A stretch of 64,000 nt of DNA from Acanthacorydalis orientalis. Lineage: Eukaryota > Arthropoda > Insecta > Megaloptera > Corydalidae. Positions within the stretch are counted from its first letter, which is position 1. Each line of letters opens with the position of its first letter. Below, piece by piece: positions 1 to 13,618 of the stretch. The stretch lies in contig CM068314.1 of the NCBI GenBank assembly GCA_034766995.1, positions 36,038,208 through 36,102,207 of the forward strand, read 5' to 3'. A program made the translations under genes and the position numbers. The notes beneath the pieces were generated by a model. That model had not been told where the DNA came from. It did no database searches and saw only the letters and a program-made list of their open reading frames with translations.

Positions 1-929
1 TTCAGCGTTTTAAATAACTCTTTACACTTTTTACTTAACAGATTGTATAAGACAACTTAAACAAATCAAAATAATTGATGAAGGTAAAAAAATATGGAGG
101 GTATAAATGACCTCTTTTAAGCATGTATATAATACAAATATACATGCATGTACATGATACAAACATAATACGCAAGCGCATTTTACTCAATTTAAAAGTA
201 TTTTCAATTTTAAAAAAACTTAAACTGATCTTTTATACATTCTGTAAATATTTGATGTATATTTTTAAATATAGAAGTGGTAGCATTAGAATATTACTAT
301 TAAAAGCTCTTTTTAAATAACGTTCATTTTGAAAATTGAAAAATAATCATCCATCGATGATTAACTAATAAAAAGAAATGTAAAAGGGCATTCTTCAAAA
401 AACAGATGCGTTAAATAAAAATAAATATGTTCTTCTATGGTTACTTTTGAGGATAACTTTACAATATAATTACATAGAAGCAGATTGAAAGAATAGGAAT
501 AAGAACTTCATATTTCTTAATTGTTCTACTGATATATAAATTTTTGTATGAAACATTTGATAAAAATGTAAAGATACAAAACATAATTTCGAAACAAACT
601 GGGATTCGTCGTAAATTATTAACATTATGATAAAACAAAATCGTTTAAAAATGATTTTCTAGCTTACAAATTCATAACAAGAGACCATGATATATCGAAT
701 GATATATTAAAAAGACAAACAATGCAGCACATACATTTTCTAGTCTCATATAAAATGAAATAAATGAAAATGATGTGTTCTCATGTAACTTCGCTTTTGA
801 CAACGGGTTAAAGCACACTCCATCTAATTGAAAAAATAATATGTACGCAAGTCGCTAAATGCGTACGAACAAATTTATTATGTTGTATTTTTTCTAGTAA
901 ATGCCTGATAAAACGTTATCGTAAAGCCG

Positions 930-1120
930 GTATTAACAGACCATGACCAGCATCATACGCAGTGCAGTGTCCGCCCACATTCAAGTGAGTCACTAGCTCC
1001 ACCTATCCCACATACACCCACGCAAAAACTGAAGAGCTGCTGCTGGCTCCACCGACAATTCACAGGCCAAGTACGATCGATTCTGCAAATTTGATATTTC
1101 ATTCGTCTCTGCTCTTTTTT
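930..1120. other. GC-richer island
   Basis: This stretch, including CTGCTGCTGG and the CCACCTATCCC region, is markedly less AT-rich than its flanks. Short open frames occur on both strands (MTSIIRSAVSAHIQ on plus from 943, ending before a GTGAGT), but no family is recognisable. An enhancer or an exon of an unknown transcript is possible. Confidence 0.2.
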
Positions 1121-1187
1121 TAGTCAGCCTTTACATTTATTTGTTAGACGCACCAGTTATATATAAATATTTGCATTCATTCATTCA

Positions 1188-1323
<136 letters not shown>

Positions 1324-1719
1324 CACGCACACAAAAAACAATATGAATTTTTTCATTACTATTATATGGAAGAACTATTGTTTGTATGTGAATATACGTA
1401 TTTTATATGTATATTGTCTCTTCGTGCTTCAATTACCATAAAAACATTCAAAATAAAACGAATTTTAAGACATATATATACATATATTCTAAGGCATCTA
1501 TTTTTATAAGATTCTATTTATATTTTCTTTATTTTATCATCCATTATTTCAGTAAAAATTGTAAATTAGAAATTAATGTAGTTTGTTGAAATATTTTAAA
1601 CTTTTCCAGATATTACTTTAAGTAATTTATTCTGTATTGTTTAATAATGTATAAGAGAATTGTCCTTCATCGTTAACGAATTAAAAAAATAAGAATATTG
1701 CAAATTATTAAATAAAATA

Positions 1720-1779
<60 letters not shown>

Positions 1780-4084
1780 TTGTGTGTGTGTATAGTACAT
1801 TCCTAAAGAATTAAATTATTATACTTTAAAATTGATGATTCTCATAATCATCGTCATTATAACTGCTTATTGTATATATAGAGAGATAAAATGTTAACTT
1901 TTTTTTAATAAAATTTATTACGTAAATAAATATAATCTACTCCTACGTTCGTTAAAAACGTTTCTAGTATATAACTTATTTGTAGTTTTACGTTTCATAA
2001 AAATACAAACATAAATGTGAACGATAAAGATATCTTTTTCAATCAGTCTGTTCATTATAATCATTAAAAACAAAATCTATTTTTAAACAAATCTATTTCA
2101 TAAAATAACAACCACCCACAACACGATAAAATATTTCAACAACAAGTTGTAACTTAATTTAAATAAAGCCCACAAGAAATTAATACAAAAACAACATTAC
2201 TTGAAGAAAAAGGTAATCATTTCTTTAAATATTATTACGAATTCTATTGCAAAATATTTTGATGTAGATCAAAGGATCATTTTATGAAGACATTTTTAGT
2301 GCATAATTATCAAACAGTTCTCAGAATTGGTTGATCCTTGACATGTGAAACATATTATACCTATATATAACTATTTATTAATGACAATGACTGTTCCACT
2401 GTAAAAAAATTAATACTACTCATTTTGTTAAGCACGGAACGTTGATTGATTATTGAAATTGTAAAATAGCTACATATATTATATTACTGAAAATAGAATA
2501 TACATAAGATAAAACACCGCCTACGTATAAATAAGAATGTTGACATAAAAGACCCGTTTGATGTAAGTAGAAATACTTACAATCTAATTAAAATAAATTA
2601 ATGCTGATATAATATTTCTTCAAAACGACGAACCTTTGACATATTATACGGAGTAAAAATAAAAATGTTAAACTTATATTTAATATTTCTCTAGAAAATA
2701 AAATGTATGAAGTGTATAGTAAATATATTTTTTTAATTTTTATGCATACAAAAAGAGAATTTCAAATTACGTTTGAAATCTGAATTTTTCAAAAAAAGAC
2801 TACTGTATTGATATATTAATTTTATCAATAAATTAGTAAAAAAACACGAATAAAATAAATCATACGGTGATGGTTAACCAATCAATTACAGCAAAACTGC
2901 CATCTTCACTAAAGACGGAACTGGTGTTGAAATCAATTGTATTAAATGGACAGAATTAGAAAATTGCAAAATCTAATGAGAAGAGTACTATTCTCATAAA
3001 TAATGAATCTAATGAATTTAATTTATTAAAAAATAATTATGAAACTATTTTTCGATTTTTTATATAAATAAATTATTCTTTTGACTTTTATAAGAATTAG
3101 GTTATATATTATTAATTCGTTTATTTTTATTCTGGTTGATCGAGTTTTACAAACGTTTACTGGAAAAATATACTTTTCCTAAACCAACAAAAAAGAACTA
3201 AACAAAACAAATATTTCAGCACTATCAAAAAAAACCATATTTTAAATTAATTACTTCGAATACCTTAATGACGAATTTTTGTTCTATTGTATTAAATTAA
3301 GTCATATTAAAACCAATAATTATTAAATAATGCAATAACTGCTTTTCTTACTGCAAATAATTAATTGTATTTAAATACTTGTTATAACCATTAGAGAAAA
3401 AATTAGGTTATGAAAAGTAATGATCATTAAAAAGAGAAAGCTAATTATTGACAAAGATCTTGAAATCGACAAATTTCAGTTCAAAAATACACCATTGTTC
3501 AATTATTCAAATAGTGATGTGTCAAAGAAGATAAAAAAACACTTATTTTCATTATAAATCACACTAATTTTTTATATACAAATAAAAATACTGATTAAAA
3601 TTAGAGCACACAAAAATATAATCGGAACAATTGATAGGATATATTATTGTGTAAAATCAATGCGTAAAAATTAAAAAAGATATATTTTTTTTAAATATAA
3701 ACTTTTTATGAGGAATTATTCTTCTCTAACTATGAACATATTTAACTTTTTTTATATAATTTGGAAATTCGTTAAGAATTTTCTTAAATATTAAGTTTTG
3801 AAGAAAACAAAAGAAAATATCAAAATGCCAGGTAACGTAATGGAATAAGAAGGAAGAATAAAGAACTAATTATAGACAATACAATAACATTTTTTTAAAA
3901 AAAACTATTGTCTTGTATACTGTTTCTAGTCTTCAAATATTTCCACAAATAAAAACGAAAATAAACTACTGGTTTAGACGAGACGAAAAAAATGTTTTTT
4001 TTAAAAAAAAATCATTTTACAATAATTGAGAAAAATTACAAAATTGTTGTCCTGTATGACATATTAATTATAAATTGATTGACT

Positions 4085-4133
4085 GGTTATTTGAAGTTTA
4101 AGAGCACGTCGACAATTAAGGTCATTAGCGTCC
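4085..4133 (+). repeat. Dispersed ~45-bp motif, copy 1
   Basis: GGTTATTTGAAGTTTAAGAG... followed by GTCGACAATTAAGGTCATTA and GCGTCC. It shares its order and most bases with 43030-43075 and with the reverse strand of 63019-63066, with a core like TTTAAGGGCxCGTTGACTAC then TAAGGTCATTAGCGCC. Function unknown. Confidence 0.6.
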
Positions 4134-5042
4134 GGTAATTATAAGAAACAGAAAAGAGTTTTTAAATTTTATTTAAATAGACTTAAGTATTACAAAATTG
4201 AAATTAACTTCAGACAAGTGAGAATTCTTTCATCATACTTTAAAAACCGTTGTTATTAAACTATAGTTCAATTATTACAATAAGTGCTTCTAATATATTC
4301 TGTAATTTAACTTATTTAATATAACAGTGATAAAATGAAGTTTTATTTCATATATTATTGTAGTCAATACGTTTACGCTAAAAATAGTAATATTTTAGTG
4401 TTTTGTAGTTGTTTATCAGTATAAAGTGGTGTCTGACATTCCAACTAATGCGTCAGATACTATTTATTTAGTTTGTAATAAAGGAAATAAAAAATATTTA
4501 ACAGGATTTGAAAGAATAATTCTTTTTAAAAAATATATAGTTAGATTGCGATAACATTGACAAATTGATACATCTGAAGAAAATATTTGCTGTATCGTTA
4601 TAAAGTGAAAACATATTAAATTTTCTGTTATTTATCATATTTTTAGTAGAAGATTATGTTTTATAACAAAAGAACTAGATTATATCGCAATAATGGAAAA
4701 CGACTTTCAAGACATGGTAAAAAAATTAAAAGAAGGTTACTAAGAGTACAATGAAGATTAATCGAAAGATCAAGGTTCACAAAAGATGTATTGACTGTCT
4801 GAAAGTTATTATATGCTAAAATAGAAATGTATTGTTTATTAAAATAACATTTTACTACAAATAATTTAGGGCAAATTAAAATAATTAATGGCAATACTAT
4901 TAAAACATACAAATACAAAATGATTAAAACAAAAAAAAATTATAACATTTAATACTCTTATCATCCGATGATTAAATTTGGTTTGATAATTATGAGATAT
5001 AAAATATATAACAAAATATTAATAAATACTTGCATATTGTTG

Positions 5043-5082
<40 letters not shown>

Positions 5083-5090
5083 TTTAAGTG

Positions 5091-5834
5091 TAAAAATTAA
5101 TTCGGTGGCTTTAAACTGAATCACTCATAACTCTGTTTCAAAATAATGTTTTCGTCGTTTTAGGATTTTGAAGTACTAATTTTAAGAACTAACCACACTA
5201 TATATTTTGGTAAAGCAATTAGATAACCTCTAAAACAGTAGTGAACATGATAACATTCGAAAAGCAACATATTAGGCATTGCATACTTTTCGCATTCCAG
5301 TTGAAAAAAATACCTGCGAACAGAGATAATGATTTGTCCAACTTTGGAAGAAGGTATTGTGATGCATAAAATGGTTTCAAAGGTTTCAGAGTCGCGATTT
5401 TGATCTTTCTTATCAAGAACGTTCCGCGCAAGCAAAAAAATTATAGAGGATTTTGAGTAACTGTTATATACATACAGAATGAACAGGAACGCGCTCTAGG
5501 TACCCAGCAAGCTATTTCTATTGTCTACATCGGCCAGGAAAAATTCGAAACGCGCAACATTCGGCGGACGTCCTCAAAAGGGATCAAGGCTTTATTTGTT
5601 CGCAGGGTTGGGAAGTTTTTCCTCATGCGGCGTATTAATCGGCCATAGTACCGTCATATTATCATCTATTCCGGTCGCTCCATCATCATCTGGCTGATAA
5701 CCACTCATCAATTACTAAACGAATGGAGAACAGTTATACAAAATAATGGGTAAAATGATGAGGATTGAAATATATTTCATTTTTCCGTAAATAAACATTC
5801 ATTTTCTACAAAAAGGCATCGAATCAATTTGTAT
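5091..5834 (+). mobile_element. Decayed, internally deleted mariner copy (copy A)
   Basis: The ends are terminal inverted repeats: TAAAAATTAATTCGGTGGC on the left and, reverse-complemented, TACAAATTGATTCGATGCC on the right at about 5811-5834. Read on the plus strand with frameshifts, it begins with the mariner N-terminal motif (FEKQHIRHC near 5253), passes remnants of the first helix-turn-helix, keeps GTQQAIS of the second near 5500, and ends with a C-terminal piece reading QLLNEWRTVIQNNG near 5707. The catalytic DDE core is missing, and stops and frameshifts are numerous. At about 744 bp it is roughly 0.6 of a complete mariner. It has the same terminal repeats as the elements at 30361-30801 and 61905-62410. 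Confidence 0.75.
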
Positions 5835-6244
5835 AACTAATATATGTGTGTATGTATGTGTATATATATATATATATTCTCATTAAGAATTTTAAATAAA
5901 TTCATACAATTTACTTATAACAATTGAACAAGGCAATAAAAAAGTACTAATTTAATTACTTTTTATTTTTCAATTAACGAAGTTGAAATTATCGTATTTG
6001 TTACAACGTTTCTGCCTATGGTTATATGTAATGGTAACAAATTTAATTCATCAATGCCAAAACGATATATTCTTGTATAAAAATTACTACACAAATATAC
6101 ATGTTAGTGACAGATTAAAATATGAACGAATGTATTCAATTCTCGCTTAGATAATAAAAAAGAAATTGATATTCATATATACCAAAACGTGTGCATAACA
6201 AAAATGTATGTAGAACCGGTGTGTGTGTGTGTGTTATATATATA

Positions 6245-6281
<37 letters not shown>

Positions 6282-6330
6282 CAGTGAATGCCACAAATTC
6301 CTGAAACGAAACGTATTATCTTGACACAGT

Positions 6331-6501
6331 ATGCCGCCGCAGGGAAGAACCTGTAGGAAACTGGCACGCATTCATCAACTGAATGTAGATATCAACGAAG
6401 GAGGCCGACGACCGGAAGACTTGAGTCAGCGGCGAAACGTCAACCCTCACACCATTAATTCCCGTAATTGTCCGCAATCAATTTCAATTGTGTTTTCATA
6501 A
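6331..6501 (+). other. GC-richer island with a 56-codon open frame
   Basis: From ATG 6331 the frame reads MPPQGRTCRKLARIHQ and ends at TAA 6499-6501. The opposite strand is open over a similar length. I recognise no family. It stands out from the AT-rich surroundings between 6300 and 6480 and lies in the presumed Syx1A intron. A conserved non-coding element is as likely as a gene. Confidence 0.2.
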
Positions 6502-6762
6502 ACGCAACACAGTAATTATTTAGTTAGATTTCATTAAGATGTCAAGATTGTGTGCGTTTATTATCTAACCGTGTGACATGTCTATGAGATTCTTCTCCTT
6601 TATAGCTCTTATAAATTGATATTAGAAGCAGATAATAAACGTTTTTTTCGTTTAAGATATGTAGGTATAATATGATTTTCTTATTGATTCTATTTATTAA
6701 TATTTTCAACAAATGAGTTTAGTAAAACTCTTATACACACACACACACATATACATACATAA

Positions 6763-6814
<52 letters not shown>

Positions 6815-7842
6815 AACTAATATTTTTAATAATTTTTTAAAAATATTTGTAAATAATGAACTTATGTTTCAATTAACATCAAACTTAACAATTTACATTA
6901 AATTTTTAAATTATTTTTTTCAGGAATAACGAACTGTGCATATAAATAGTATACCAATTTATTTTAATAAAAATAACTGTTACAGAAAAATTCAATTAAA
7001 AATACATGAATATTACATGACGTATCAATTTATTTATACAGCTGTAAAATATATTATTTACTGTAAACATTTTATTAACGCTTCTATTTTTCTATTATTC
7101 TTGAAATTTTATATCGATTTATTTTGATTGGACAGATTTTATACAGAGGTATACACACATAGTCACAGAGTAGTCAGTTCGTTTGTTAGTTCATGTATCT
7201 TGAGACTATAAATTAAAAATTTCATGATAGCTGTGACGTTCCTATTCTTAAAAAAAAAATAACAATACAGCTTATAATTATATATAAAATAAAAAGAGAA
7301 TTTTATTTTTGCAGGAATATCTTATACTTAATTCGATTGGATTTTGAAACACGTCATATATAAACTCGAAACATTTCTAAAAAAAATGTTTATAATACTT
7401 GAGAATTACCGAAATTTTCAGTTACAAAATTAAACTAGATTTTCATAAAAGTGAAAATTACTTTAAAGACAATGTATGTCAAATTGTTATTTGATATTTA
7501 AAAAGACAAACACGTTCGCGAATTTTTAAATGAATGGCCTAAAGCAACTATTGGTAAAATTTGTTTTACAACAAATTGGTTATCAGAAAAAAACTAAGTT
7601 ACCTCTTGAGACTCATAACCCAAACTACAAACTTTCAATACCAGCGTCTAATATAGTAAGACTTTCTGGTGGCATTTTTTTCTACTTAAAAAGAAAATCA
7701 ATATATTGCAATCTGCATAAAAATGAAGTTAAATTTGTCATAAAAAGTAGAAAATGATAGAAAATATTCTTTTTTTTAATAACGGGCTTATCATAGAATT
7801 GTTTTTCAGAACATGAACAAAAATAGGACGTGTGTGTTTGTA

Positions 7843-7910
<68 letters not shown>

Positions 7911-8126
7911 GTAATGAAGTAATTTAATATTAATGAAATACATTGTCGTATAAAATTCAGGATCAGTAACAGTTTACACTTTACAAGATTAACTTGAATA
8001 TTCTTCGATAAATTTAATAATGACCTAAAACTGATAAAATAATATCTATTGTATCTGACATCTTCAACACGACCGTTGTAATGGTTAAACACGTGTGGGG
8101 GTGGCATTAAAAGGATAGATGTTGTG

Positions 8127-8140
8127 GTTGCCTTGGTAAC
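8127..8140. promoter_or_regulatory. X-box-like RFX site GTTGCCTTGGTAAC
   Basis: The sequence fits the RFX consensus GTNRCC N(0-3) RGYAAC completely, with a two-base spacer. It lies in a GC-richer island (8050-8200) of the presumed Syx1A intron. RFX factors control ciliary and sensory neuron genes in insects. Its action on Syx1A is speculative. Confidence 0.4.
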
Positions 8141-8487
8141 AGTGCTTCTTCAAAGTTGAACGATAATATCGTAACGCATCGAATGTGGGCGTACATACGT
8201 TAATGCCATATTTACTGGAAAAAGCATAGATAAATACGGGCGTATTTATACACTGTAATCTAATAATAGGATTTTCCCATTAAAGAAGAAATCTCGTCTC
8301 AGAATTCAGACTATTTAAAAATATTTATAATACTATTATATAATTTATTATAAATATTCCTGTAAAAGAACAAATATATATCGTATTCTATTTTTATAAT
8401 AACGGAAGATCTTACTTGTTTCTTGAAATGTTAAAGGTACAATTTAATAAAAAAAATGAAAAAATATTTGTAATTATATTTAATATC

Positions 8488-8566
<79 letters not shown>

Positions 8567-8783
8567 CAGGCACAAGATTGAGAGTCAGACATATTTAGGA
8601 ACTAAAATCAATATATCTGTCTAACGTGCAAATGACTATTATATTATTACATTAAATCATTTGTGAATTTATATCAGTGACAAAATTTAACTCTAAGATT
8701 TTATGATTTATGACAATAACAACCAAACTATATGTTTCCAGACCTCACAATAGGACTCCAAATGTTATAAACCCATGAATAAC

Positions 8784-8862
<79 letters not shown>

Positions 8863-8874
8863 CGTGCGTGCGTG
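8784..8874. repeat. AT-GT-GCGT compound microsatellite
   Basis: An AT run (8784-8810) passes into a GT run (to about 8858) and then GCGT units (to 8874). The ordered change suggests stepwise mutation of a tract growing from one end. Confidence 0.9.
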
Positions 8875-9181
8875 TATGTTTCTTTATGTGTAAGGTAATG
8901 GTCTAGTCATTAGTACTGCGTTGTGAAGTTAATTTTTAGCGAAACTTATAATTTGTCTAATAATTTTGTAAAATAAATAGAATGTAATTATAAATGCATC
9001 CATATGCAGAAACACACACACAAATATATATGAGATATATTATAATATAAAATAATATATGTGTACTAAAAGGTGTCTATAATATGACTGAAATATTTAT
9101 AAAATTAAAAAAGGTAAAGATAATGCTTGCGTTTAAATCAATCTTAACAATGGTATTCATTATTACTTTATAAGCATTAAA

Positions 9182-9245
<64 letters not shown>

Positions 9246-9833
9246 CGTAAATTACATTTTAATATCAATACTATGCCCAGGAAAAATAATGAATACAAAT
9301 AAGTGTAAATTTAAATCAGACGACAATCAGCCATACTTACATTAAGCAGTATATTAAATAGTAGATCAGGCAATTATATATATTTTTTTATTATAATTAA
9401 ATTATACTAACAACTTTCTTTTTAAGCAGAAAATAAACAAGCTCTCATTTTCACATTCATACACATACACTCTTCAAAATTATATATATATATATAGTTT
9501 ATGTAGATGTACACACTGAAAAATAAAAATATTTTATCAGTTTCAGCACGGTTTTTAAAGCTATATTCAAAAATAAAATGTATATAAAAATAAAAAGATT
9601 AACGACGTTTGGAGATCTCTTTCATATTTTACAATCATTCATAATAATTTTCTGTTTAAAATTGTTGTATAATTCATTTCCCGAAGATAGTTACACCATA
9701 TTTTATAAAACAATTATAAAATTAAATAACTTATAGAATATGAAACTATATGTAGTATTTTGTTAGAAAAAAAATATATTACGATTAAAAAAGAAGAATA
9801 TTAAACTCTTTGGTTAAGACAAAACTAGTCACT

Positions 9834-9860
9834 GCCAAGTATAGCACGATGATACTTGGC
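9834..9860. repeat. Perfect 9-bp stem hairpin
   Basis: GCCAAGTAT (9834-9842) and ATACTTGGC (9852-9860) pair around AGCACGATG. It lies in a GC-richer island (9820-9950). No tRNA or known microRNA was recognised. Confidence 0.5.
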
Positions 9861-10078
9861 TACCCTTCGTTCGCTTCGTATATAATGAATGCTTTCCAAC
9901 AAACCTCAACGTGGTCCTACAATCATATTGACCATTTCATTGATAGCCATTGTAATGATAACGTAATAAAGAGTAAATATTACTATTAAATATAAATTTG
10001 AGAAAATAAATAAGACATTTATTTCTGTAAAAGAAAGATCACTTTAATAATATATTTGCAACATATGTATATAAAGTG

Positions 10079-10089
10079 ATAGTATAGAA

Positions 10090-10142
<53 letters not shown>

Positions 10143-10156
10143 ATTTTCTATACTAT
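10079..10156. repeat. AT microsatellite flanked by perfect 15-bp inverted arms
   Basis: ATAGTATAGAAAATA (10079-10093) and its exact inverse (10142-10156) flank the AT run at about 10093-10139. The whole 78 bp is one near-perfect palindrome. The non-repeat arms show that it is not merely a property of AT dinucleotides. Confidence 0.75.
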
Positions 10157-10928
10157 GACCTTACCTACAATTAAACACCGAAAAAGAAAATACGAGATAA
10201 GTACAACTTGTTTATATAAAAAGTAAATTATTTACATTTAAATAACATGCACAGAAACGAACGACTTATCAATAAAAAATCTTTTAGTAAAGAAAGATAT
10301 TACATTTTTATTTTTCACCAGCAATAATACAATATCCATTATGAATGATCTAAATTTCTAAAGTGCTGTTGTTATAAACGTATTTATTAAATTTGTAAAA
10401 ATAGTAGTAGTCTCAAACTAAGAATATTAACAAATAAATACACAAAAATAAAATATGTCTTTCAATTAAATTACTAATTTTTTTTCATATTAACTTTTAA
10501 TATTATACTTCCTTAGTATTTGCCAAAATACATGACTTTTAACAGCTTTCACATGAACTGCAGTTGAAATAGTAATAAAAACAAAAAAAAAACACACAGG
10601 TACTGAATACTGAGATACATTTCTAGGTGGTAAATAAGTTAACTTTTCAAATCTAGCAAACTTTAAACACCAATCGTAAAATAAAACCAATACATGGTTA
10701 TACCAAACTTAATCAAACAATGCCCTTGAACTATATGCATTATTTTACACCTCTGTTAAATTTCGCTTTACACTTTATGTTTACGACTATAAAGCCGTCA
10801 ATATATTACTATACGTCGTTCGAAAGACAATAACATGCCTCAATAAAATACCAAGAAAATGGAAAACTGCTGAAAGTAGCAATAAAAGTGTATCACCATG
10901 CGTGTATACGTTAATATATATACATAAT

Positions 10929-10976
<48 letters not shown>

Positions 10977-11736
10977 GTGTGTGTCTGTGAGTGTGTATTA
11001 CATACTAATACACATACCTCTATACATCGATAAAAATATTGCAGTTACGTTTCGAAAATACCTTTATAAATATCTATTATTGTTGATTACTTTCAAATTA
11101 TTACTACAATGAAATATTTTCCAAAAAAAAGCAATAAAATTAACAAATTAAAAAGCCTAAATGAATCTTTCAAAATATGCTTTAAGAAATCTCCGACGAT
11201 AGAAAACTATTTGAATAAGTACTTGAACATTTTAAATTATTTGAAAATTGTTATTTTATATAAAAATATGTAAATACATATTGCAGTGTTTAAAAATATA
11301 TTGAAATAAAAAGAATACTTTCAATATAATTCAATATATTAATAACTTTATACATTTTTAATTTTTTTTTAAAAAACATTTTTTTCTATATAACTGAAAT
11401 ACTGTATTGAGTTCCAAATAAAGAATTTTTATCTTACGGCCATATTTTTGAAATCCATGTGACACGAACAGAATAAATAAATAATAATAAATTTCTTTTT
11501 TTTCCTCAAAAAATGTATCAACCACTGATTACAGCCTAACAAAATTTTATACCACAATGAATTATAAACGTTTACTTATTTTGCTGAAATAGTACTCAAC
11601 TATTATTGTTGTTCGCAGAATCGTACATTTTATTATTTTTATTATACAAATTGTAATACTTAATGTAATATATGAAAAATGATATACTAAAAATTGTATA
11701 CAAATTTACAATTCACTTATCTAAACATACACACAC

Positions 11737-11776
<40 letters not shown>

Positions 11777-12650
11777 TTATTAATGCAATGTTTTACTACT
11801 CCACATATGGAATTTATTAATTACAGAAAATATTAATAAATAATATCTAAATACATCAAAAAAAATAACCAGTGTATTATAACTTTTTATTTTTATTTAA
11901 AAAAAATGTGAATAAAATTGTTACTTCTAATTGAAATATTTATTTTATTGTAACACTTTTCATGCTATATAATAAATACTTTGAATTTGAAAAATTTTTG
12001 CTGTAATAATAAGTGTCATTTTAAATAATAGCATCTTAAGTTTTGAAGATGAATGCATTGCTATTAAAACGCGCGTAAGTAATAAGAAAAAATGACCAAT
12101 AATATACTGGACATTTTTCATCAGAACTTTTTTATTGATTTGTGGGTCGAGGAAAATTTATTTGTGGAAGTATTTAGCGCCAATCTCGAAAACTGTATTA
12201 TGATAATAGATAAATTTAATATTAATATATTTCTTTATAAATGCACTTTCATTAGAGTGAACATTTTCGTATGCAAATCAAAAAAACGTAAAAATACTTC
12301 CAAAATGTCAAAGTTAAAATATTTCAATAAAACCGAAAAGTAGTATTCTTTTTCCTGAAATAAATGAAAAGAAACGATCTGATTCACTAACATATTGGAT
12401 AGAAAATTAAACAAAAAAACTGAAGAATACATCATGAACAAAAATTGAAATTTTGAAATATTTTTGGAATCATATCTTTTGAATTTATTTTTTTCTTCAA
12501 AATAAACAAATTTAAATAAAACAATCGAATTATTTTCATTAATATTTGTTACTTTCTAAGAAATTGCAATCCTTTTTATTGATATATGAAGAGTAAACAT
12601 TTATTAAAAGTGAATGTAATGAACTGCGTGTATGTATTATACATACATAC

Positions 12651-12725
<75 letters not shown>

Positions 12726-13290
12726 TAAGGGGCATACAAACTAACACATGTAAAAAAATACGCCATTAAATCTAAGGTGAAAGGTCCCATTGTCATCTAA
12801 AGGTTATCTTGACGATCATAAAAAAACATATTGAGTCATTCAAGACGAATTTTAGTGTTTTGATAGAACCTACAAGAAATGAAATATCACACTATTTCGT
12901 TTTTTTTTAATACAAAACATTAGGGAAATGAAAAACCATCTGTACGTTCAAATTATGATTATGAGAAATTCTCTTTCTTATAAGCATACAACAGTACATG
13001 TATACAATTAATTTTAATTGTCTTAAAAACTATATTTCAAATACATGTTAAAAACAGATAAAGCAAGTTTGAAAAATCGTTTTTCTCTAAATTTAAACAA
13101 ATAATATATTTGAAATAAGATTATATGTCAATGGTTTTTTAAATGCCGATAGTTAAGTATGAAAAATAAATTTTATATGTCAACATCAGCAAACATTAGT
13201 TGCAGCCGTTATCGATCTACGACTGGATAAAAGCTTCTACAAAATGTTTAATTCTTTTTAATCTATGTAAAGTCACATTTTCGATCATTT

Positions 13291-13348
<58 letters not shown>

Positions 13349-13487
13349 GTATTATTTTTTTATATTTTCAAGAACAAAAAAAATATATTTTAAATAACAA
13401 TGACCAGTATTAATGTTTAAATAAAAAAGTTTAAATAAATAATGTTGAATATATTTGTAATGAATTGTAAACTTTCTGCTGTCTCTC

Positions 13488-13568
<81 letters not shown>

Positions 13569-13618
13569 TATTTATATATAGATACATACATGTATTTTTG
13601 TGTCTGTAGATGTGCAAA

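Larger units (their letters stand above)
5835..13618. other. AT-rich stretch with many microsatellites, no gene seen
   Basis: Presumed Syx1A intron. AT runs lie at 6248-6277, 6766-6812, 7846-7908, 8490-8558, 8784-8810, 9184-9243, 10093-10139, 10933-10972, 11740-11772, 12651-12722, 13294-13347 and 13491-13560, several with AC or GT tails. GC-richer islands are at 6300-6480, 8050-8200 and 9820-9950. Open frames here are made of AT repeat or are unsupported. Confidence 0.6.

Noticed and set aside
5160..5435. Minus-strand open frames over 5160-5435
   Set aside because: They are antisense to the mariner N-terminal remnant that reads on the plus strand of the element at 5091-5834.
12092..12343. 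Plus-strand open frame of 83 codons starting MTNNILDIF
   Set aside because: Its Asn/Lys/Ile/Phe-rich composition matches the AT-rich background, and no domain, splice sites or neighbours support it.
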